Of a DNA stretch of 64,000 bases, positions 24,113-31,867 are shown piece after piece. This stretch comes from Mesorhizobium sp. (GTDB lineage Bacteria > Pseudomonadota > Alphaproteobacteria > Rhizobiales > Rhizobiaceae): the NCBI RefSeq assembly GCF_016793485.1, contig NZ_JAEULZ010000031.1, positions 61,871 through 125,870 on the forward strand, given 5' to 3'. The notes beneath the pieces were generated by a model. It was not told where the DNA came from. It made no database searches and saw nothing but the letters and a program-made list of their open reading frames with translations. The translations under genes were made by a program, and so were the position numbers. Each line of letters starts with the position of its first letter. The stretch's first letter is position 1.

Positions 24113-24680
24113 GGATGTGACGGTCCGGATCAATGCCGACACGCAACCGTTCCAGGATGCGCTGCAGAACCTAGAAAAACTGTCCGCGAGCTTCGGGTCG
24201 CAACTGACTGGCGCGCTGAAAAGCGCGGCGTTCAGCGGCAAGGAGCTGGACGACATCCTGCGACGAATCGGGCTGAACCTCGCAGGGATGGCGCTGGAAC
24301 AAGGCCTGAAACAGCTGCAGTCCCTGGCCGGATCGCTGTTCTCCAATTTGCTTGGCGGACTGACGGGGCTGATGCCGTTCGCCAAGGGTGGCGTGCCGGG
24401 ACACGTCGTGCCGTTCGCCTCGGGCGGCGTGGTTTCCGCACCGAGCTATTTTCCGCTCGGCCGCAACATTGGCGTGATGGGCGAGGCAGGGCCGGAGGCC
24501 ATCCTGCCATTGCAGCGTTCCGCTGATGGCCGGCTCGGCGTCGCGTCGGCGGGAGGCGGCGGGAACGTCAACGTCGTCTTCAACGTGACGACGCCGGATG
24601 CGTCTTCGTTCCGCAAGTCGGAGGCGCAGGTGACAGGGATGCTGGCCAGAGCCGTGTCGCGCGGCGCGCGGACATTTTAG
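24105..24680 (+). CDS. GTA tail tape measure protein (gp11)
   Basis: A 191-residue very short tape measure protein, as expected for the stubby RcGTA-type tail. An N-terminal helical part (RINADTQPFQDALQNLEKLSAS) is followed by the amphipathic LAGSLFSNLLGGLTGLMPFA. The Gly-rich FASGGVVSAPSYFPLG and GVMGEAGPEAILPL segments are hallmarks of the C-terminal part of tape measure proteins. It starts inside the end of the second chaperone. Confidence 0.88.
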   Translation: MAEDVTVRINADTQPFQDALQNLEKLSASFGSQLTGALKSAAFSGKELDDILRRIGLNLAGMALEQGLKQLQSLAGSLFSNLLGGLTGLMPFAKGGVPGHVVPFASGGVVSAPSYFPLGRNIGVMGEAGPEAILPLQRSADGRLGVASAGGGGNVNVVFNVTTPDASSFRKSEAQVTGMLARAVSRGARTF

Positions 24681-24695
24681 CAATGGAGATGACGC

Positions 24696-25343
24696 TTGCC
24701 TGAGCTTTCAAGCTTTCATGACGTGCGATTTCCGCCCGGCGTGGCGTTCGGGGCGACCGGCGGACCGGAGAGGCGCAACGAGATCGTATCGCTCACATCA
24801 GGGCGGGAGAAACGCAACGCGCGCTTCTCGCAGTCGCGCCGGCATTTCGATGCGGGGACGGGCGTGCGTTCGCTGTCGGATCTGCATGATGTGCTGGCCT
24901 TTTTTGAGGCGCGGCGTGGCTCACTGCATGCGTTCCGCTTTCGCGATCCCTTCGACATGAAATCGTGCCGACCGGACGAAACGGTGTCGGCTACGGACCA
25001 GGCGTTGGGAACCGGGGATGGTGTGCGGACGCGGTTTGCGCTGGTCAAGAGATACGGAGAGGGAGACGATGCGTACGAGCGCTTCATTGCTCGGCCGGTA
25101 GTCGAGACACTTACAGTGGCAGTCGATGGCGAGGAAATCTCGTCCGGCGGCTGGAGTTTCGATTTCGAGACCGGCGACGTGGTGTTCGAGGCGGGAAGCG
25201 TTCCAGGCGCCGGCGGCACCTTGACGGCCGGGTACGAGTTCGACGTTCCTGTGCGCTTCGACACGGAGCGGCTGGCCGTGAGCCTTACTGCCTTCAAGGC
25301 GGGGCAGATCCCTTCCATCCCGCTCATCGAGGTGCAGGCATGA
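24696..25343 (+). CDS. GTA distal tail protein, DUF2460 (gp12)
   Basis: A 215-residue DUF2460 protein that forms the distal tail ring. Signature stretches are FHDVRFPPGVAFGATGGPER, RHFDAGTGVRSLSDLHDVL, FFEARRGSLHAFRFRDPFD and the C-terminal FDVPVRFDTERL. The start is TTG at 24696 (MPELSSF), 15 bases after the tape-measure stop. The stop overlaps gp13 as ATGA. Confidence 0.92.
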   Translation: MPELSSFHDVRFPPGVAFGATGGPERRNEIVSLTSGREKRNARFSQSRRHFDAGTGVRSLSDLHDVLAFFEARRGSLHAFRFRDPFDMKSCRPDETVSATDQALGTGDGVRTRFALVKRYGEGDDAYERFIARPVVETLTVAVDGEEISSGGWSFDFETGDVVFEAGSVPGAGGTLTAGYEFDVPVRFDTERLAVSLTAFKAGQIPSIPLIEVQA

Positions 25344-26230
25344 GCGTCTATCCAGAAGAGCTCGCGGCGCATCTTGGACGCACCGTCACGACTGTCTGCC
25401 ACTGCTGGCGGCTGACACGGACGGACGGGCACGTGACGGGCTATACGGACCACGATCGACCACTGACGGCTGGCGCAACGCTTTTTGCGCCGCAGACGGG
25501 CCTGGCAGCGAGCGAGGCGCGCGACACGCTGGGGCTGGCAGTGGACACGGTCGATGTCGAGGGCGCGCTGTCATCTGACGATATCAGAGACGAGGACATC
25601 GCGGCCGGCCTTTATGACGGAGCAACGGTCGAAACGCTTCTGGTCAACTGGAGGCAACCGGAGGATTTCGTGCTTCTGCGCAAGGCGACGGTGGGCAGGA
25701 TCACGCGCACCGATGGGCGGTTCGTTGCGGAACTGGAAAGCCTGGCGCATTCGCTGGATCGGCCCTCCGGCCGCTTCGTGAGCCGGATATGCGACGCGGA
25801 GCTTGGCGATTCGCGCTGCGGCGTCGATCTCGGCGATCCGGCCTTCATGGGAGCGGGGGAGATCGAGACGGTAGAGACACCGTTGACGCTGGTCGCGACA
25901 GGGCTGGAGACATTTGCAGCCGGATGGTTCACGCTTGGCGTGCTGACATGGACGTCCGGGGCGCGCGAAGGACGCCGCGAACGGGTGGAGATGCATCGCA
26001 AGGACGCGACGGGCACGACGCTAGTGCTGCAGCCGGGCGCCAGCGCTCAAGTGGCAGAGGGCAATACGTTCACCATAGTCGCTGGATGCGACAAGAGGTT
26101 CGCGACCTGCAAGTCGAAGTTCGCCAACGCGCTGAACTTCCGTGGCTTTCCGCATCTGCCCGGAAACGACGCGGCCTATGGCTATGTCGTGGATGGAGGG
26201 CGGTTCGACGGCGGACCGCTGGTGCCATGA
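25340..26230 (+). CDS. GTA tail hub protein, DUF2163 (gp13)
   Basis: A 296-residue protein of the DUF2163/BR0599 type forming the tail hub. Features are TVCHCWRLTRTDGHVTGYTDHD at the N-terminus, a middle domain with LVNWRQPEDFVLLRKATVG, and Cys-rich C-terminal pieces (CDAELGDSRCGVDL; GCDKRFATCKSKFAN), which in relatives bind an iron-sulfur cluster. The next gene overlaps by 4 bases. Confidence 0.92.
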   Translation: MSVYPEELAAHLGRTVTTVCHCWRLTRTDGHVTGYTDHDRPLTAGATLFAPQTGLAASEARDTLGLAVDTVDVEGALSSDDIRDEDIAAGLYDGATVETLLVNWRQPEDFVLLRKATVGRITRTDGRFVAELESLAHSLDRPSGRFVSRICDAELGDSRCGVDLGDPAFMGAGEIETVETPLTLVATGLETFAAGWFTLGVLTWTSGAREGRRERVEMHRKDATGTTLVLQPGASAQVAEGNTFTIVAGCDKRFATCKSKFANALNFRGFPHLPGNDAAYGYVVDGGRFDGGPLVP

Positions 26231-26655
26231 ACGTAGCGGATAGGGTGGTAACGGAAGCGCTGTCCTGGATCGGTACGCCATACAGGCATCAGGGTTCTCG
26301 CAAAGGCGTAGGTTGCGATTGCATCGGACTGGTCATGGGGGTCTGGCGGTCGGTCCATGGCGGTCCGCCGGAGTTGCCCGGTCCCTATGCGCCGGACTGG
26401 GCGGAGGCGTCAGGCGAGGAGCGACTTCTCGACGCCGCGAGGCGGCATTTTCAGGAAAAGCCGCGTGCGTGGCTCGGAGCCGGCAACCTCCTGCTCTTTC
26501 GCTGGCGTTCGCACCTGCCGGCCAAGCATGCGGGCATCCTGATCGGGCCGGATCGCTTCGTGCATGCCTATGAGGGTACGGCGGTGACGGCGTCGGCGCT
26601 GGTGCCGCAGTGGCGGCAGCGCATCGCCGGCGTGTTCGCCTTTCCAGACATTTGA
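26227..26655 (+). CDS. GTA NlpC/P60 peptidoglycan hydrolase (gp14)
   Basis: A 142-residue cell-wall peptidase at the tail tip that helps the particle penetrate the recipient envelope. The NlpC/P60 catalytic Cys is in GVGCDCIGLVMGVW (Cys after Asp) and the His in LPAKHAGILIG. The N-terminus VVTEALSWIGTPYRHQG is typical. Catalytic residues look intact. Confidence 0.93.
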   Translation: MNVADRVVTEALSWIGTPYRHQGSRKGVGCDCIGLVMGVWRSVHGGPPELPGPYAPDWAEASGEERLLDAARRHFQEKPRAWLGAGNLLLFRWRSHLPAKHAGILIGPDRFVHAYEGTAVTASALVPQWRQRIAGVFAFPDI

Positions 26656-26671
26656 AATCGAGGGAGCCAAA

Positions 26672-29600
26672 ATGGCAACCATCCTGCTTCAGGTCGCGGG
26701 CGCTGCGATCGGCAGCCTGTTCGGGCCTGTCGGCACGGCGATCGGCGCGGCCGCCGGCGCGATGGCCGGCTATTCGATCGACCAGGCGCTGATCAACGGC
26801 ACGCGTCGCATCGATGGGCCGAAGTTGTCGGGAGCACGGCCCTTCACCGCGGAAGAGGGTGCTGCGATCCCGCGTATCTACGGTACGGCGCGTGTAGGCG
26901 GGACGATGATCTGGGCGACCCATTTCGAGGAGCGAAGCTCTACCAGCCGGCAGGGCAAGAACGGGCCGAAAATCACCGAATACAGCTACTTCGCAAGCGT
27001 CGCCTTCGCGCTATGCGAGGGCGAGATCGCCGGTATCAGGCGGGTGTGGGCGGATGGCCGGGAGGTAGACAGGAACACGCTCGAACTGCGCGTACATTCC
27101 GGCGGCGAGGCGCAATCGATCGATCCGCTGATCGGCGCGAAGCAGGGTGCCGACAACGCGCCCGCCTATCGCGGGACCGCCTATGTGGTCATCGAGCGCA
27201 TGGGGCTAGCCGATTACGGCAACCGCATCCCACAGTTCCAGTTCGAAGTGCTGCGACCGGTCGGCGAATTGCCGAAGATGATCCGGGCGGTGTCGCTAAT
27301 TCCCGGCGCGACTGAATACGGCCTCTCGCCATCGCTCGTGACGCGGCAGCACAGGCGGGGCGAAACCGAGGCGGTCAATCGCCATGTGCTTCATGCCGCA
27401 AGCGATATCGAGGCGTCGCTAGACGAATTGCAGATGCTTTGCCCGAATCTCGAACACGTCGCGCTGGTCCTGGCTTGGTTCGGCAATGATCTCCGCGCCG
27501 GTCATTGCAGGATCAGGCCGGCGGTGACGACGTCGAACGGATCAGGCTTTTCGCAGGCGTGGCAGGTCTCGGGAGCCACTCGTTTCGGCGCGATGGTCGT
27601 CTCGACCCATGACGGCGGAGCGGCTTATGGCGGAACGCCATCAGACCAGAGTGTGATCGCGGCGATTGCAGAGATCAAGTCGCGAGGCCTGAAGGTAACG
27701 CTCTATCCGTTCGTCATGATGGATATTCCGGCAGACAACGAACTGCCTGACCCCCATGGCAACGACAGCCAGCCGGCCTATCCTTGGCGAGGACGCATCA
27801 CCTGCGATCCCGCGCCGCTTATGCCGGCTACAGTCGACCGTACAGCTACCGCGCGAGAGCAGATCGAGGAACTTTGCGGCAGCGCGCTTCCCGGTCAATT
27901 CTTAAACTTCGGAGGCGCGATCTACTTCTCTGGCTCACCCGGAGACTGGGGCTACCGGCGTTTCATCCTCCACCATGCGAAGCTGGCGCAGGCGGCAGGC
28001 GGCGTCGACGCCTTCCTGCTCGGCAGCGAAATGCGCGGCCTGACGACGCTTCGCGACGAGGATGACGCGTTTCCCTTCGTGGAGGCCCTCTGCACTCTTG
28101 CTGGCGAGGCGCGGACCATGCTTGGGAGCTCGACCAAGATCACCTACGGCGCTGACTGGAGCGAGTATTTCGGCTACCATCCGCAGGACGGTTCGGGCGA
28201 CGTCTGGTTCCATCTCGATCCGCTCTGGGCGCATGACGCCATCAATGCCATCGGCATCGACAATTACATGCCGCTCTCCGACTGGCGCGACGCAGATTAC
28301 TCGGGCGGCAATCCTGACGGGTTTTCAGGCCCTTATGACCCGGTGGGACTACGCGAAAGCATTTCCGGCGGCGAGGGTTTCGACTGGTATTATCCAAGCT
28401 TTGCCGATCGGCGGGCGCGTGAGCGTGTGACGATTACCGACGGCGCTTACGGCAAGCCCTGGGTTTACCGCTACAAGGATCTGAAAAGCTGGTGGTCGCA
28501 GCCGCACTACAACCGCGTCGGCGGTGTGGAGGCCGACCAAGCGACCGACTGGGTACCACAAGGCAAACCATTCATGTTCACCGAGGTGGGTGGACCTGCG
28601 AGCGACAAGGGGCCGAACCAGCCGAACGTCTTCAGTGATCCGAAATCGGCGGAAGGTGGGCTGCCGCACTTCTCCGATGGCGGACGAAGCGATTTGGCCC
28701 AGCAGCGCCTGCTGGCCGCGCATCACAGGCATTGGAACCCCGATGGTGACGATTTCGAGGAGACGGACAATCCGATTTCGGCGGTCGACGGCAGACGCAT
28801 GGTTGATCCGGAGCGATTGTATGTCTGGGCCTGGGATGCGCGGCCCTATCCGGCATTTCCGCTTCAGTCTGGAGTCTGGGCCGACCACGGCAACTGGCAC
28901 TACGGCCACTGGCTGAACGGCAGGCTTGGCAACCCGACCGTTGGCGAAACCATCAACGCCATCCTCCGCGACCACGGCTTGCCGTTGGCAGATATGACGA
29001 GCGCGGACGGAACCCTGCACGGCTATGTCATAGACGAATCCGGTTCCGCACGTGGCGCGTTGGAACCGCTGGTCGATCTGTTCGGCCTTTCGGTTCAGGA
29101 AACGGCGTCGGGACTTGTTTTCGAGGGACGGGCAGGTCGCGTTTCTATAGAAATCGGAGAGATGGTGTCAGACGGCCGCGACACGGTTATCGAGCGCGTG
29201 CGATCGCCCGATAATCAATTGCCATCCAAGGCAGTCCTGAGTTTCCGGGAGCCGCTGCTGGACTATCAGGTCGTTTCGGTCAGCAATGCTTGGCATGGCG
29301 CGCCAGTCGGTAGCCAGCATGCCACCGGCTTTGCCGGGATCATTGAGGCCGGGCAGGGCAGAGCGTTGGCAGCCGACTGGCTGCGCCGGGCCTGGAGCGA
29401 GCGCGAGCGGGTGATCTTTGCCATAGCCCAGCCCAACGCCGACATCCTGCCGGGTGCGCTGATGCGGCTGCCCGGATTGGATACTAACTATCTCGTCACT
29501 GAGATCGAAGATGGGCTGGTGCGCCGCGTCGTGGCGCGTCAGGTTGTGCAAACGGCGCCGACGGCCTGGCTTTCAGCCAATCCCGGTGCGGCCGTCGAAC

Positions 29601-30556
29601 TTCCGATGATCGTCGGCCAACCGCTGGCCGTTTTCGCGGACCTGCCCTTGGGAATTGGGACAGGAGGCGCCGAAGAGCATTTCCGCGTGGCGGCATGGCA
29701 ACGGCCCTGGAAAAGCCAGGTAGTCCTCGCCTCGCCGGAAGACAGTGGATTCGTGCAGCGGGCGACGCTCGCCCGGCCAGCGGACATAGGCACGCTTGTC
29801 GAGGCACTGGCGCCGGGCGTGGTGGGCCGGCTCGACCATTCGATAGCAGTTTCGGTCGAGCTCAATTCGGGCGCCTTCTCGAGTGTCAGTAGCGCTCTCC
29901 TGCTGAACGGAGCAAACACGATTGCGGTGCGAGCGGCGAATGGCGTTTGGGAGATAGTGCAGTTCGAGACTGCCGATGAGATCGCCGCCGATACTTGGCG
30001 GCTGAGTGGATTACTTCGCGGCCAACTGGGAACAGACGACGCAACGGCCGCCGGTGCCGAGATCGGCACGCATCTTCTCGTACTCGACGACAAGGTGCAA
30101 GCTGCTGGGCTGCTGCCAGGCGAGGCCGGACTTTCGCTTAAATGGCGCGTCGGTCCGGCGGGCGCTGACCTGTCTGATTCAAGTTTTTCGGCTCATTCCG
30201 AGATCGGAGGCAGGCGTGCCCTGCTGCCGCTTGCGCCTGTGCATCTTCGAGCCCGAAGCGATGACGAGGGCGTCACGCTTTCCTGGATCCGGCGCGGCCG
30301 CATCGACGCCGACAACTGGATCGCCAGCGACATCCCGCTCGGAGAGGAGCACGAGGAATATCAGGTCGAGATCGCACATGCCGGCGGTGCGATCGTGCGT
30401 AGCGCGACGGCGGCGACCCCGAGCTTTCTCTACGGCAGTGCCGAGATAGCCGCCGATTTCGGCACCCCGCCAATCGAGATCGATGTCACCGTGCGCCAAC
30501 TGAGCCTGTCCGCAGGCTTGGGCCTCCCGGCCACGCGACGCCTTTCTCTTTCATGA
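26672..30556 (+). CDS. GTA baseplate multidomain protein 'megatron' (gp15)
   Basis: A 1294-residue tail-tip protein for host recognition and injection. The N-terminus is a Gly/Ala-rich membrane-like stretch (IGSLFGPVGTAIGAAAGAMAG), as in the RcGTA homologue. Residues ~430-760 form a glycoside-hydrolase-like TIM barrel (FLLGSEMRGLTTLRD, KITYGADWSEYFGYHP, FMFTEVGGPASDKGPNQPNV). Beta-rich phage tail domains follow (LRGQLGTDDATAAGAEIG near residue 1115) and a C-terminal fibronectin-like segment. Length and order match the family, with no internal stop or frameshift. Confidence 0.94.
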   Translation: MATILLQVAGAAIGSLFGPVGTAIGAAAGAMAGYSIDQALINGTRRIDGPKLSGARPFTAEEGAAIPRIYGTARVGGTMIWATHFEERSSTSRQGKNGPKITEYSYFASVAFALCEGEIAGIRRVWADGREVDRNTLELRVHSGGEAQSIDPLIGAKQGADNAPAYRGTAYVVIERMGLADYGNRIPQFQFEVLRPVGELPKMIRAVSLIPGATEYGLSPSLVTRQHRRGETEAVNRHVLHAASDIEASLDELQMLCPNLEHVALVLAWFGNDLRAGHCRIRPAVTTSNGSGFSQAWQVSGATRFGAMVVSTHDGGAAYGGTPSDQSVIAAIAEIKSRGLKVTLYPFVMMDIPADNELPDPHGNDSQPAYPWRGRITCDPAPLMPATVDRTATAREQIEELCGSALPGQFLNFGGAIYFSGSPGDWGYRRFILHHAKLAQAAGGVDAFLLGSEMRGLTTLRDEDDAFPFVEALCTLAGEARTMLGSSTKITYGADWSEYFGYHPQDGSGDVWFHLDPLWAHDAINAIGIDNYMPLSDWRDADYSGGNPDGFSGPYDPVGLRESISGGEGFDWYYPSFADRRARERVTITDGAYGKPWVYRYKDLKSWWSQPHYNRVGGVEADQATDWVPQGKPFMFTEVGGPASDKGPNQPNVFSDPKSAEGGLPHFSDGGRSDLAQQRLLAAHHRHWNPDGDDFEETDNPISAVDGRRMVDPERLYVWAWDARPYPAFPLQSGVWADHGNWHYGHWLNGRLGNPTVGETINAILRDHGLPLADMTSADGTLHGYVIDESGSARGALEPLVDLFGLSVQETASGLVFEGRAGRVSIEIGEMVSDGRDTVIERVRSPDNQLPSKAVLSFREPLLDYQVVSVSNAWHGAPVGSQHATGFAGIIEAGQGRALAADWLRRAWSERERVIFAIAQPNADILPGALMRLPGLDTNYLVTEIEDGLVRRVVARQVVQTAPTAWLSANPGAAVELPMIVGQPLAVFADLPLGIGTGGAEEHFRVAAWQRPWKSQVVLASPEDSGFVQRATLARPADIGTLVEALAPGVVGRLDHSIAVSVELNSGAFSSVSSALLLNGANTIAVRAANGVWEIVQFETADEIAADTWRLSGLLRGQLGTDDATAAGAEIGTHLLVLDDKVQAAGLLPGEAGLSLKWRVGPAGADLSDSSFSAHSEIGGRRALLPLAPVHLRARSDDEGVTLSWIRRGRIDADNWIASDIPLGEEHEEYQVEIAHAGGAIVRSATAATPSFLYGSAEIAADFGTPPIEIDVTVRQLSLSAGLGLPATRRLSLS

Positions 30557-30580
30557 AACTCCAACGACGAGGTTGAAAAA

Positions 30581-30787
30581 ATGACCGAAAGCAAACCGTG
30601 GTATCTTTCGCGCACCATCTGGGCTTCCCTGGTCACGATCGTGATGGCGGCGGCGGGCATCGTCGGATTGCCGGTAGCCGGCATCGACAACACCGCCCTG
30701 ACCGAGACGCTGCTCCAAGCGATCACTGCCATCAGCGGTCTGGTCGCGATTTTTGGCAGGCTGAGCGCAAACAGCAGGATTGGGTAG
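30581..30787 (+). CDS. Small holin-like membrane protein after gp15
   Basis: A 68-residue protein starting MTESKPWYLSRTIWASLVT with two hydrophobic segments (ASLVTIVMAAAGIVGLPVAG; LLQAITAISGLVAIFGRLS) and a short polar tail NSRIG. The KPWYLSRTIWASLV opening and the closing GLVAIFGRLSANSRIG resemble small phage membrane proteins annotated as holins or as unknown phage proteins. It lies 24 bases downstream of gp15 and may be the last gene of the GTA operon, possibly helping release. A holin function is inferred from size and topology only. Confidence 0.6.
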   Translation: MTESKPWYLSRTIWASLVTIVMAAAGIVGLPVAGIDNTALTETLLQAITAISGLVAIFGRLSANSRIG

Positions 30788-30815
30788 CTCCGGAACCGGC
30801 GGAACATGTATGAAT

Positions 30816-30832
30816 CGTTCATTCCCCGTTCA
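30816..30832 (+). promoter_or_regulatory. Direct repeat CGTTCA with 11-bp period, candidate FeuP site
   Basis: CGTTCA at 30816-30821 and again at 30827-30832, one helical turn apart, 26 bases upstream of the FeuN-like gene. OmpR/PhoP-family regulators bind such tandem half-sites, so autoregulation by the FeuP-like protein is plausible. Confidence 0.4.
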
Positions 30833-30857
30833 GCGGTGATGCGCTAGAAAGCGTGTC

Positions 30858-31118
30858 ATGATGACGTTTCGCCACATATTCCGCTTTGGGGCGGCCGGGG
30901 TGTTCGCGCTTGCGATACTGGGCTTCGACGCCGGGCCAAGCAACGCCGCCGACTGCTATGCGATCGGACAGCAGATCGCCGCGCAGAACGGCGGCCAACT
31001 CGCCAACGTCTCACAGACCGAGCAGGGTGGCCAGCCGGCTTGCGTGATCGTCGTGCTCATCCCTGGAAAGGACGGCGGCCGGCCGCGCCGCGAGGAGTTC
31101 GTCGTGCCCGCCAACTAG
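30858..31118 (+). CDS. feuN: FeuN-like small periplasmic protein
   Basis: An 86-residue protein with a signal peptide (HIFRFGAAGVFALAILGF, cleavage likely after SNA near residue 30). The mature part is ~55 residues with two cysteines (ADCYAIGQQIAAQNGG; GGQPACVIVVLIPG), resembling a PepSY-like half-domain. In Sinorhizobium a small periplasmic protein, FeuN, is encoded next to feuP-feuQ and restrains FeuQ signalling. Size, export signal and position match that arrangement, so the FeuN assignment rests mainly on synteny. The response regulator starts 73 bases downstream. Confidence 0.6.
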   Translation: MMTFRHIFRFGAAGVFALAILGFDAGPSNAADCYAIGQQIAAQNGGQLANVSQTEQGGQPACVIVVLIPGKDGGRPRREEFVVPAN

Positions 31119-31191
31119 GCGGGCATGATAAATATATACGTTTCGCCCCAAGCATCGCCAACAAGCGCATCCAGACAGCAAGGGTTCATAA

Positions 31192-31857
31192 ATGCGGATA
31201 CTCGTCGTCGAGGATGACAAGGATCTCAACCGTCAGCTTGCAGAGGCTTTGACGGATGCTGGCTACGTGGTCGACAAGGCCTTTGACGGCGAGGAAGGGC
31301 ACTATCTTGGCGACACCGAACCTTATGACGCGGTGGTGCTGGACATCGGCCTGCCGCAGATGGACGGCATCAGCGTGGTCGAGCGCTGGCGACGCGACGG
31401 CAAGAAGATGCCGGTGCTGATCCTGACGGCCCGCGATCGCTGGAGCGACAAGGTCGCCGGCATTGATGCCGGCGCCGACGACTATGTGACGAAGCCGTTC
31501 CATATAGAGGAGGTGCTTGCCCGCGTGCGTGCGCTCATCCGGCGTGCGGCCGGCCATGCCTCGTCCGAACTGACCTGCGGTCCGCTTCGGCTGGACACCA
31601 AAGCCTCCAAGGCGGATGTCAACGGGACGCCGCTGAAGCTGACCTCGCACGAGTTCCGCCTGCTCGCCTATCTGATGCACCATATGGGCGAGGTCGTGTC
31701 GCGCACGGAACTGGTGGAACATCTATACGATCAGGATTTCGACCGCGATTCCAATACGATCGAAGTGTTTGTCGGGCGTCTCCGAAAGAAGATGGGCATC
31801 GACATGATCGAGACGGTTCGCGGCATGGGTTATCGCATGCGCGAGCCCGAGGCCTGA
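31192..31857 (+). CDS. feuP: OmpR/PhoP-family response regulator, FeuP-like
   Basis: A 221-residue response regulator: receiver domain with phosphoacceptor D51 (AVVLDIGLPQMDG), TARDRW and the TKPFHIEEVLARV lysine region. A winged-helix output domain follows (LTSHEFRLLAYLMHHMGEVVSRTELVEH, ending IETVRGMGYRMR). In rhizobia FeuP with FeuQ senses low osmolarity and drives cyclic glucan export (ndvA). It is placed between feuN and feuQ homologues, with the kinase 10 bases downstream. Confidence 0.85.
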   Translation: MRILVVEDDKDLNRQLAEALTDAGYVVDKAFDGEEGHYLGDTEPYDAVVLDIGLPQMDGISVVERWRRDGKKMPVLILTARDRWSDKVAGIDAGADDYVTKPFHIEEVLARVRALIRRAAGHASSELTCGPLRLDTKASKADVNGTPLKLTSHEFRLLAYLMHHMGEVVSRTELVEHLYDQDFDRDSNTIEVFVGRLRKKMGIDMIETVRGMGYRMREPEA

Positions 31858-31867
31858 CCGGGACGTC

